Shown: piece after piece, positions 1 to 6,480 of the stretch | How the letters are laid out: every line of letters starts with the position of its first letter | Numbering within the stretch: position 1 is the first letter of the stretch | DNA from: Alphaproteobacteria bacterium | Lineage (GTDB): Bacteria; Pseudomonadota; Alphaproteobacteria; M2410 | Direction of reading: 5' to 3' | NCBI GenBank assembly: GCA_021774955.1 | Contig: JAJFIN010000061.1 | Span: forward strand, 1 to 7,082 | DNA: 7,082 nucleotides | The notes under the pieces: generated by a model | Seen by the model: only the letters and a program-made list of their open reading frames with translations | What the model was told of the DNA's origin: nothing | Databases searched by the model: none | Translations under genes and position numbers: made by a program

Positions 1-404
1 TTTTTCTGAATAAATTCCATCAGTGAAGGGTCGGTGAGCAGACTCGAGTAAAGTTCAATTTTTATATCGGTTGAACCACCAATTGATAGTCCCAAGCTAC
101 CTGCAAGGGAAGAAATTCCACCAACAGTATTTGTATCTTCAGTTACGTGAGTGAATATCAATCTCGCCTGATATGAAGCTGGAGAAATGCGCACCACAAT
201 TATGGCTAACACAACACCAATGATCGTCACACCCACAACCAATCGCCACTGAGACCAAATTGCACGGACAGCAGTTAGCAACAAGTCCATGGTCGCGATC
301 TCTTGAGACTTACTCTCACTGCCCATTGAATCGTTTGTATTTCCCGGTGTCTGCATGCCGGGTGAACCATCGGCAACTTTGCGGAGTTCGTTTGACTCAT
401 TCAT
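1..404 (-). CDS. Wzz-family polysaccharide co-polymerase / chain-length determinant, N-terminal part (cut by window edge)
   Basis: Proteins of this family sit in the inner membrane and set the length of polysaccharide chains, or help a polymerase or exporter. The visible 134 residues begin with a hydrophilic cytoplasmic segment (about 1-50). One clear membrane helix follows (about 55-71, Leu/Val/Ile/Gly-rich), then the start of a periplasmic domain opening with a Pro-x-x-Tyr-x-Ala pattern (residues 75-80). A Gly/Ser/Leu-rich stretch at 95-110 and the segment YSSLLTDPSLMEFIQ (119-133) match the usual beginning of a Wzz domain. The ATG at 404 is chosen because AGGAG lies 10 bases upstream; later Met codons at residues 17, 27 and 39 are less well placed. 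The C-terminal coiled coil and second membrane helix lie beyond the edge, so subtype (Wzz, Wzc without kinase, or exopolysaccharide type) cannot be decided. It follows the ABC transporter gene by 66 bp, probably in the same operon. Confidence 0.8.
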   Translation of the reverse strand, partial: MNESNELRKVADGSPGMQTPGNTNDSMGSESKSQEIATMDLLLTAVRAIWSQWRLVVGVTIIGVVLAIIVVRISPASYQARLIFTHVTEDTNTVGGISSLAGSLGLSIGGSTDIKIELYSSLLTDPSLMEFIQK

Positions 405-414
405 TTGCCGGTAT

Positions 415-419
415 CTCCT
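415..419 (-). promoter_or_regulatory. Ribosome binding site of the Wzz-family gene
   Basis: AGGAG on the minus strand lies 10 bases before the ATG at 404. It is the best match to the Shine-Dalgarno consensus near this gene and fixes the chosen start. The rest of the 66-bp gap (405-470) shows no hairpin or promoter that I can support. Confidence 0.6.
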
Positions 420-470
420 GATTGCAATTTGGTGTACAAAAAATTTAACGCCAAATGCACACCTTCCAAG

Positions 471-2255
471 TCAACTTTTCTGATCAGTGTCCATCTCTTC
501 AAATATCTGCGACTTTATTTTTAATTCGGAATAACTGCCGCAGGATTCGATTTTCCCATCGACAAAAACAAGAACTCGATCACAATTTTTGATAGTACTG
601 AGCCGATGAGCAATCACGATTGTTGAGGTTTTACTATGTATTGATTCCAGGGCTTTGGTAACTTCATTTTCAGTTTGTGTATCTAGCGCTGATGTCGCTT
701 CGTCAAGCACTAGCAGCCGACGTCCGTGATACAGGGCTCTCGCGATAGCAATCCTCTGTCTCTGGCCGCCTGACATCTTGGCTCCTCGCTCGCCGACAAC
801 TGATTCGACTCCATCTTCCAAATTCGACACAACGTCAGAAAGGCTAGCTGCCTCTATTGCGCTTTCGAGCCCCTGAGCGGACCTATGTGTTTCGCCCTCG
901 CCAAATGCGACATTCGCGGCCAATGTGTCATCAAGAAGAAATACATCTTGCGGAACGAAGGCAACGTTGCTTTGCCAACGTTCAGCATTTCCCGTAACAT
1001 CCGTGCCATCTACCAAGATTCGACCTTCATCAGGTGTCAAAAACCCCAAAACGATATGGGCGAATGTCGTCTTGCCACTTCCAGATCGACCAACAACTCC
1101 AATCGATTCTCCAGCTTTTATTGTCAATGATATGTTACGTAACGCCCATTGCTCGGAACCAGGGTAGCGAAATCCGATATTGTCGAACGTTATTTCATTG
1201 TTGAATTCAACCTCCGGTGATGGTGAATCCAACACATGATGTTCACTCGAAAACTGGATCACGAGATCATTGTGAATTTCATCAAAAGCCTTTCGACCGA
1301 AGCGGATAGATCCCGCTGAATGTGCTATCCGATTTATGGATGGTCCCATTCGAGTAGCCGCCGCAACAAGCGCTGCCGCAAACGGTAGAAACTCAATAAT
1401 ATTTTGCGTCGATACTACGACAATGATCATCGCCAGTGACAAACCACCAATCATCGCCGTCTCCATCACCAGTCGAGGCAAATTTGCAAATATTTGAAAT
1501 TTCGCCCTGACTGTCGAGTTGACGCTAACTTGCTCACGGAACTCCTTAGCGAAATAACCACCGCGCCCATACAACCTTATGTCCCGAAATGCAGCAAACG
1601 ACTGTTGGCAAAGGCGAATGATGTCTGCCTCTGACTTTTCGTATGATGTGCTCCAGCGCGCCAATCTTTTGCGAACAAATAAATAGAACGCCCCACCCAG
1701 CCCAATCAACACCGCCAATCCGAGTGTCATCATTGGTTGGACAAACAAGATCACCGTAAACAGAGAAATCACGACAATAATGTCTGCAACTATCAGCAAC
1801 ATCGGTACCAAAACGTAATCGCACACACGACCAACAGATATGATGTTCCGCTGCAAAACTGCTGTAGACGTATTAATATGATCGGTATACTTTTGAGAAA
1901 GGTACCGGGTGAACAGCATTTGAGACAAAACAGTTCTCTGACGCCAAATAAACCTTTGAGCTGTTGCGAAAACCAATCCCGTAAAAATATTTTTTACGGC
2001 ATAAAAACACGCTAACCCTCCAAAGATCCACAATGCGAGTTCATTTGCATCATCGATCGCAAGCTTTGTTGTAATCTGACGTCCAATCGTCACGCGTGAA
2101 ACAATATCAGGGTCCAAAACAACCTTCATCCCACCGATCAAAGCCGTCAACCCGATTCCGTCAAGTATAGACGTCAATACGGTGAGTGAGATCAGCATTC
2201 CCCAAACAACGCGTGTCTTAGGTTGAAAAATCCGCATTACACGGAAAAAAATCAT
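471..2255 (-). CDS. ABC half-transporter (membrane domain plus ATPase), MsbA/PglK-like, probable lipid-linked glycan flippase
   Basis: This is an inner-membrane exporter with membrane and ATPase domains in one chain, expected to work as a homodimer. From the ATG at 2255 it is 594 residues. About six hydrophobic helices fill residues 15-300, and the ATPase follows from about 355. All ATPase motifs look intact: aromatic A-loop Tyr364, Walker A GRSGSGKTT (389-397), Q-loop Gln436, signature MSGGQ (494-498), Walker B LLVLDE (514-519), D-loop SALD and H-loop His550. The frame stays open to a TTG at 2336, but that start has no Shine-Dalgarno. The ATG at 2255 has GAGG four bases upstream, and its MIFFRVMRIFQPK opening resembles the usual start of this family. 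The membrane part (SILDGIGLTALIGG) resembles PglK-type oligosaccharide-lipid flippases. With glycosyltransferases upstream and a Wzz protein downstream, I infer export of an undecaprenyl-linked glycan. A lipid or peptide exporter remains possible. Confidence 0.88.
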   Translation of the reverse strand: MIFFRVMRIFQPKTRVVWGMLISLTVLTSILDGIGLTALIGGMKVVLDPDIVSRVTIGRQITTKLAIDDANELALWIFGGLACFYAVKNIFTGLVFATAQRFIWRQRTVLSQMLFTRYLSQKYTDHINTSTAVLQRNIISVGRVCDYVLVPMLLIVADIIVVISLFTVILFVQPMMTLGLAVLIGLGGAFYLFVRKRLARWSTSYEKSEADIIRLCQQSFAAFRDIRLYGRGGYFAKEFREQVSVNSTVRAKFQIFANLPRLVMETAMIGGLSLAMIIVVVSTQNIIEFLPFAAALVAAATRMGPSINRIAHSAGSIRFGRKAFDEIHNDLVIQFSSEHHVLDSPSPEVEFNNEITFDNIGFRYPGSEQWALRNISLTIKAGESIGVVGRSGSGKTTFAHIVLGFLTPDEGRILVDGTDVTGNAERWQSNVAFVPQDVFLLDDTLAANVAFGEGETHRSAQGLESAIEAASLSDVVSNLEDGVESVVGERGAKMSGGQRQRIAIARALYHGRRLLVLDEATSALDTQTENEVTKALESIHSKTSTIVIAHRLSTIKNCDRVLVFVDGKIESCGSYSELKIKSQIFEEMDTDQKS

Positions 2256-2259
2256 ATCG

Positions 2260-2263
2260 CCTC
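2260..2263 (-). promoter_or_regulatory. Ribosome binding site supporting the ATG at 2255
   Basis: GAGG on the minus strand sits four bases before the ATG at 2255, a short but workable spacing. It lies one base downstream of the arm of an inverted repeat, so it may be partly masked in the mRNA. Confidence 0.4.
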
Positions 2264-2264
2264 G

Positions 2265-2354
2265 CGTGGTTACAATTGGGGTATGGTCATGGTAGGAAGT
2301 TTGCCAGCATCTCAACACATCCACAAACGTTTGCAAAAACTAGTCGTAACCACG
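2265..2354 (-). repeat. 9-bp perfect inverted repeat in the glycosyltransferase-ABC transporter gap
   Basis: CGTGGTTAC at 2265-2273 is the exact reverse complement of GTAACCACG at 2346-2354, with 72 bases between. In the minus-strand mRNA the arms could pair just upstream of the ABC transporter's ribosome binding site. In an alternative register with a two-base bulge, pairing extends to CTCG with CGAG, which covers GAG of that site. No T-run follows, so it does not look like a simple intrinsic terminator. The function is unknown. Chance occurrence of 9-bp arms in a gap this size is low, though not negligible. Confidence 0.45.
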
Positions 2355-2373
2355 AGTATTCGCAACCGAATTA

Positions 2374-3177
2374 TCAATTGCTTTCAGCACTTGTTGTATT
2401 GAACTTTTTCGAAGCAGCTTTGATGCGCAACAATTGTCGTTTCACGATACATTCAAGAATAATAAGATCCACCAGCCCGATGCCGAGATCGAGTTTTTTT
2501 CGAACTGACCTGAGCAAAGCAATACGTCTATTGTGCATATCAATGCGATTTGAGGATATACCGGAACCGTGAACACGGTATCGAACGAGGGGTTCGTCAA
2601 CAAAGAGAATGGGCATTCTGTTCACAACCCGAATCCAATATTCCCAATCTTCAACTGCGCGGAGATCCGGGTCCTCATCCAGAAAACCAACAATATCAAT
2701 AATAGAACGTCGGAATAGAACAGATGAATTCACCACAAAGTTCCGCCGTATCAAATCCCTAAATGACGAACCCGGAGCAAATCCTCCAGCCCACTCTCTA
2801 TCATCATTAAAGTAAACAACTCCAGTATGGCACATCCCAGCCTTTGGAAATCTGTTCAATTTTTCGATTTGCATTTCCAATTTTTTTGGGTGCCACAAAT
2901 CATCGTCATCGCAAAAACCAACATACTCACCCTTGGCAAGACGAAGACCGACATTGCGACCAGGTGCTGGTCTGCCAAAATGTTTTAACTTGGTAATGGC
3001 AATTCGTGGGTCTTTCAGTTTTTCTAATTCGCTTTCGGTGTTGTCGGTACAACCATCCAATATGATGTGTATCTCAAACGCAGAAAATGATTGAGCCAAT
3101 ACACTTTTTACGGTTTCGCATACAAGCGAAGACCGATTAAAGGTCGGAATAATTACACTTACGATCGGATTATCCAT
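2374..3177 (-). CDS. Family 2 (GT-A fold) glycosyltransferase
   Basis: This is a cytoplasmic or membrane-associated sugar transferase that would move a sugar from a nucleotide donor onto the growing glycan. The 267 residues open with the classic GT2 signature VSVIIPTFNR (6-15). They continue with ILDGCTDNT (39-47), where the family uses its first acidic donor contact, then PGRNVGL (72-78) and the metal-binding run DDDD at 90-93. Near 176-179 lies Glu-Asp-Trp-Glu, matching the family's ED acceptor and base motif. No membrane helix is evident. The ATG at 3177 puts the signature right at the N-terminus, as expected; a weak GAGAAG lies about nine bases upstream. The gene starts 24 bp after the upstream 631-residue gene and is followed after 118 bp by the ABC transporter, so they are probably co-transcribed. 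Donor, acceptor and linkage cannot be read from sequence alone. Confidence 0.92.
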   Translation of the reverse strand: MDNPIVSVIIPTFNRSSLVCETVKSVLAQSFSAFEIHIILDGCTDNTESELEKLKDPRIAITKLKHFGRPAPGRNVGLRLAKGEYVGFCDDDDLWHPKKLEMQIEKLNRFPKAGMCHTGVVYFNDDREWAGGFAPGSSFRDLIRRNFVVNSSVLFRRSIIDIVGFLDEDPDLRAVEDWEYWIRVVNRMPILFVDEPLVRYRVHGSGISSNRIDMHNRRIALLRSVRKKLDLGIGLVDLIILECIVKRQLLRIKAASKKFNTTSAESN

Positions 3178-3201
3178 CGCGCCAAACTTCTCTCAACAGT
3201 T

Positions 3202-5097
3202 TTAGTTTGAATTATTTCCATAAAGAAGTGACTGCCATAAATCCAAATGTTTCGATATGTTCAAGAGCGATGCATCAAGTGGCGTAGTCTTGGGATATTG
3301 CAAAAACTCTAACAACTCATGCGCAGAGCTGGCATAGTTGACATCAGGATATCCAAACATTGGATCGCGGTTTAAGACGTTTTTTGGTTTGCAACAGATT
3401 GTTGGAATCCCACGATATATCATCTCAATTTGTGCTGAACTATAACCAATACAAACACCAACTTTTGTTCTTTCTAAAAGCTCTTGCAGTGGTTGGTGGG
3501 ATAGTGTGCATCTTACCTCTACCTGCAGTTCCCGAAGTGAAACACCAGAGCGTAGTTGAGGGTGAGGTTTGACGACAATCTCGGTAAAAGTCAGATATTG
3601 AAATCGCTGAAGAGCCTCCTCAAGCATTCTGAGACCTTCGTTTGCCTCTAAAACATCATATGTAAGAACGACAAGCAGCGCTTCAGGGCTTGGTGTGACT
3701 GCTATGTTGGAGGTATCAGAAAGATGCGTATAACGCACAGATTCCACGTTCACCAATCGATTAGCCGGTGCACCATCGGCCAAATATCGCTGGCGTGTAT
3801 GGTCTGACGAAAATGCTAACTTATCTGGAATTAGAGGTGCATCAATGGAATCGTCCAGGTAGTTTTGCCGATCATAGTAGTGATTGAGATTCAGCGCACC
3901 CACCGCGCTGTGCTGAAATCCAACTGTTCGTGTCTTACGCAATCGCCAGGCCGCAATAACAGCCATTTCCCAGGGCTGATTCTCAAAAGGGTAAAGTAAG
4001 CAGGTCGAACGAGATTTTAGTGCCGCGCTTTTTGCTAAGTGGCTAAAAAATGCAGCATCGATTGCTGGCTTTCCCCGCATGGAGGATTTCCACAATTTTC
4101 TCACAAACGGCGAAAAATTGATTTTGGATCCTGGTAATATGAATGCAGCATTCATCCGTCCGAGCAACATGCCTCTAACAGCAATTTTAAAATAGCTGGT
4201 TAGTACAGACAGGAACACACCCACAGAGATATTTTCTTCGATGAGTTCATGACTGTGCTTACCGGCCTGATTACATTCATCCCTCATTCTTACTGCATCT
4301 GAGTAGCTCGTTTGAGAAGAAGGCACATAGATCCAAATCCATCTTATCTTGTCCCGTTTGTGTTCAATCAAATTTTGAAGATTTCCAAAATAGTTTGAAC
4401 GAAATTGTCCCAGTTCCATCGCCTTGGACTCAAAATTTGGAAAATACACAATTACTGTCGGGCCATGTTCGTTAGTGAGCTTGACTTCTATATGCCGCCG
4501 ACCCGTTGTACGGGAAACTACAGCACGTCTAGCCCAGCCGAAAATGAGGCTTATCATCGCTTGTGCTGGTTGGGGTAACCAGTCAGAAAAAGTGGTTCGA
4601 GTTTGCCGTGTTCTCCTGCCTTGTTTGTACCAGCGATATGTATGCCCTTGAGAGCGGGCAAATTTCTTAAGGATTTCGTTTAACTGATTGTCGCGGCCGA
4701 CATAGGTAATCCCTTTGCAACCCTCCTGTTCGTAAATCTTTTCGAACGCTCGTAACTTGAGTACGAGATATATTTCCTCGTGCTTAAGCGGGGATCCATC
4801 CGCAATGGCGCTCATCCACCAATAAGAATGGATGTTAAAGATCCTCATGAATGATTTCAGAGGTCGCCCATAGACGGGTCGGTTTGCCAAAACATACTGC
4901 CAAGACAGAAACTCCGAGCGAAGGCTTGATGCATCTTTGTCTACGGCGTCTGGAATCGATATCCTTCCGCTTGGAACTTCCGTTTCCACCCAATCCGCTA
5001 CTACTTCCGACGTTGATTGCCATTTAGTTGATCCATCAAGCAAAACGATTCCAGTTGATTCGCTTAACCGTTCGCTATGAAGTCCTTCGTATGTCAA
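3202..5097 (-). CDS. Putative surface-carbohydrate biosynthesis transferase (GT-B-like C-terminal half), TTG start
   Basis: This 631-residue protein has no obvious signal peptide or clear transmembrane helix. I read it as a large glycan-assembly protein resembling the poorly characterised 'surface carbohydrate biosynthesis' group (compare TIGR04326). That assignment is from memory of motif style and is not proven. The N-terminal part carries IVLLDG (17-22) and an aromatic stretch, HSYWWMSAIAD, at 90-100. The C-terminal half has YPFENQPWE (369-377), GFQHSAVG (393-400), IVVKPHPQ (507-514) and GYSSAQIEMIYRGIP (551-565). The last two resemble the nucleotide-sugar-binding half of GT-B capsule and CDP-glycerol-type transferases. 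Translation appears to start at TTG: GAGGA lies four bases upstream, and no in-frame ATG or GTG occurs between the upstream in-frame stop and that codon. The first in-frame ATG (residue 83) would remove the conserved-looking N-terminus. It is the first gene of the minus-strand group. Confidence 0.75.
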   Translation of the reverse strand: MTYEGLHSERLSESTGIVLLDGSTKWQSTSEVVADWVETEVPSGRISIPDAVDKDASSLRSEFLSWQYVLANRPVYGRPLKSFMRIFNIHSYWWMSAIADGSPLKHEEIYLVLKLRAFEKIYEQEGCKGITYVGRDNQLNEILKKFARSQGHTYRWYKQGRRTRQTRTTFSDWLPQPAQAMISLIFGWARRAVVSRTTGRRHIEVKLTNEHGPTVIVYFPNFESKAMELGQFRSNYFGNLQNLIEHKRDKIRWIWIYVPSSQTSYSDAVRMRDECNQAGKHSHELIEENISVGVFLSVLTSYFKIAVRGMLLGRMNAAFILPGSKINFSPFVRKLWKSSMRGKPAIDAAFFSHLAKSAALKSRSTCLLYPFENQPWEMAVIAAWRLRKTRTVGFQHSAVGALNLNHYYDRQNYLDDSIDAPLIPDKLAFSSDHTRQRYLADGAPANRLVNVESVRYTHLSDTSNIAVTPSPEALLVVLTYDVLEANEGLRMLEEALQRFQYLTFTEIVVKPHPQLRSGVSLRELQVEVRCTLSHQPLQELLERTKVGVCIGYSSAQIEMIYRGIPTICCKPKNVLNRDPMFGYPDVNYASSAHELLEFLQYPKTTPLDASLLNISKHLDLWQSLLYGNNSN

Positions 5098-5101
5098 GCT
5101 T

Positions 5102-5106
5102 TCCTC
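5102..5106 (-). promoter_or_regulatory. Ribosome binding site that decides a TTG start
   Basis: GAGGA on the minus strand is four bases before the TTG at 5097. It is the strongest ribosome-binding match in the 190-bp upstream region and the main reason for accepting the non-ATG start of the 631-residue protein. Confidence 0.55.
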
Positions 5107-5275
5107 ACAGCAGGTTGCTGGTTCGACATTGGTCTGCCATGGTTATTAGGGAATCATTTTTGTTAGCAAAACACTTCTTCTCTTCAGACATGGAAGTTAT
5201 TACAACCATTTACACACTAAGCGAATGAAATTGATGTAGTCTGGTTGATAATCGTTTTGGGTATATTCCCCAACT

Positions 5276-5280
5276 GAAGG
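5276..5280 (+). promoter_or_regulatory. Ribosome binding site of the UDP-glucuronate decarboxylase gene
   Basis: GAAGG lies six bases before the ATG at 5287, a normal spacing, and supports that start. The Rossmann motif then begins at residue 9, as expected for the family. Confidence 0.6.
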
Positions 5281-5286
5281 TACGCT

Positions 5287-6234
5287 ATGAATCGTAAAAG
5301 GATCTTGGTTACCGGAGGCGCAGGCTTCCTAGGTTCACATTTATGCACCCGTTTGGTTGGAGACGGCCACGATGTCATATGTGTTGACAACTTCTATACA
5401 GGGACAAAAGACAACATTGCACCGTTAATGAACCACCCATTTTTTGAGATCATGCGGCACGACGTCACCTTCCCACTCTATGTAGAGGTGGATGAAATTT
5501 ACAACTTGGCCTGTCCTGCCTCACCCATCCACTATCAATTTGATCCGGTTCAAACGACCAAGACATCGGTCCACGGGGCAATTAACATGCTCGGACTCGC
5601 TCGCCGAACGAAGGCCAAAATTTTTCAAGCCTCCACGAGCGAAGTCTATGGTGATCCCGATATCCATCCACAACCGGAGCACTACAAAGGAAATGTCAAT
5701 CCGATCGGTCCGCGAGCCTGTTACGACGAGGGTAAACGTTGTGCCGAGACATTATTTTTTGACTACAACCGTCAACACAATTTGATCATAAAGATCGCGC
5801 GAATCTTCAATACCTATGGACCAAATATGCACCCAAATGACGGGCGCGTTGTGTCGAACTTTATTGTACAGGCCATCAAAAATGAACCAATCACCATATA
5901 CGGTGACGGAACCCAAACGAGGTCATTTTGCTACGTAGACGATCTCATTGAGGGCTTCATAAGACTAATGAACACGGAGGACGAGGAGACGGGACCGGTA
6001 AATTTGGGAAATCCAGGTGAATTCACCATGCTGGAGCTAGCAGAAGAGATCATTAAGCAAACAAACTCACGTTCTCAGCTTGTATTCAAAGCGTTACCGG
6101 CTGACGACCCCGTCCGCCGCCAGCCAGATATCTCACTTGCCAATTCTCTACTTGGGTGGAAGCCAACAATACCCTTAGAAGAAGGGCTCAGGAAAACCAT
6201 TGATTATTTCAAACGTATTGTTGCTGAGACATAA
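5287..6234 (+). CDS. uxs: UDP-glucuronate decarboxylase (UDP-xylose synthase), extended SDR family
   Basis: This enzyme converts UDP-glucuronate to UDP-xylose and CO2 in the cytoplasm, using tightly bound NAD (EC 4.1.1.35). The 315 residues are typical for the short soluble bacterial form. The NAD-binding TGGAGFLG is at 9-16. The segment NLACPASPIHYQ (73-84) is highly characteristic of this family and separates it from ordinary epimerases. Catalytic elements are in place: TSEVYGDP (117-124) and the Tyr146-x-x-x-Lys150 pair in CYDEGKR. RIFNTYGP (172-179), DGRVVSNF (185-192), QTRSFCYVDDL (210-220) and RRQPDIS (277-283) complete the pattern. No N-terminal membrane anchor is present, unlike some eukaryotic forms. 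It is transcribed away from the minus-strand group and precedes gmd, so it probably supplies UDP-xylose, or a pentose made from it, to the same polysaccharide. A related UDP-sugar epimerase or dehydratase is less likely given the CPASP motif. Confidence 0.93.
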   Translation: MNRKRILVTGGAGFLGSHLCTRLVGDGHDVICVDNFYTGTKDNIAPLMNHPFFEIMRHDVTFPLYVEVDEIYNLACPASPIHYQFDPVQTTKTSVHGAINMLGLARRTKAKIFQASTSEVYGDPDIHPQPEHYKGNVNPIGPRACYDEGKRCAETLFFDYNRQHNLIIKIARIFNTYGPNMHPNDGRVVSNFIVQAIKNEPITIYGDGTQTRSFCYVDDLIEGFIRLMNTEDEETGPVNLGNPGEFTMLELAEEIIKQTNSRSQLVFKALPADDPVRRQPDISLANSLLGWKPTIPLEEGLRKTIDYFKRIVAET

Positions 6235-6480
6235 ACTCCCCACAAAGATGAACTCACCGGAAATACCTGTGTGGATTATGGATTGCTGGTAACCGCAGTT
6301 CCGCAATTGGCCAAAACAGCTGATATTGTGGACCGCCATCAGCAAATCACTGCGAATGAGTTGGATACTTCCGTTGCAACAACACACCTTTTCCGCTATG
6401 GGTTCTCAGAAATAGGGACAAGAAAAATCCCGGAATACCAACGAAAACACAAACCGTACCCAACTTCGAAACGAGTTAAG
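6235..6480 (+). other. 246-bp gap between uxs and gmd, no recognised gene
   Basis: No known gene is visible here. The frame that ends uxs (TAA at 6232-6234) is the same frame as gmd, and it has no stop codon across the whole gap. The 82 intervening codons give a hydrophilic sequence that I do not recognise. A 6-bp inverted repeat (GCTGAT 6319-6324, ATCAGC 6338-6343) has no T-run and is weak as a terminator. TTGCAA at 6374-6379 with TATGGG 17 bases later is at most a poor promoter match. The gap may be a decayed gene fragment or a leader. Confidence 0.35.

Larger units (their letters stand above)
5098..5286. promoter_or_regulatory. Divergent intergenic region, presumed promoters for both gene groups
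   Basis: These 189 bp separate two head-to-head gene groups, so promoters in both directions are expected. Only weak candidates are visible. On the minus strand, TGTAAT (revcomp of 5199-5204) matches five of six bases of a -10 box but lacks a convincing -35. On the plus strand, TATATT at 5262-5267 could be a -10 box 19 bases before the decarboxylase ATG, again without a good -35. I see no clear operator or long inverted repeat. The call rests mainly on gene orientation. Confidence 0.4.

Noticed and set aside
885..1167. Plus-strand open frames of about 80 codons inside the ABC transporter gene
   Set aside because: They are antisense to the conserved ATPase domain and show no protein-like motifs.
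2324..2333. 10-bp perfect palindrome CAAACGTTTG resembling an operator half-site pair
   Set aside because: A palindrome of this length is expected several times in 7 kb by chance, and there is no second copy or promoter next to it.
2265..2354. Small mobile element (MITE) with terminal inverted repeats
   Set aside because: The 90-bp unit has 9-bp arms but no flanking target-site duplication and no second copy in the window, so an RNA hairpin is the simpler reading.
6319..6343. Possible terminator hairpin after uxs (GCTGAT / ATCAGC)
   Set aside because: The stem is only 6 bp with a 13-base loop and no T-run follows, so it does not meet the pattern of an intrinsic terminator.
6175..6387. Minus-strand 70-codon open frame across the end of uxs and the following gap
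   Set aside because: It overlaps the conserved C-terminus of uxs, is rich in Cys and Ile without any recognisable motif, and has no ribosome binding site I can support.
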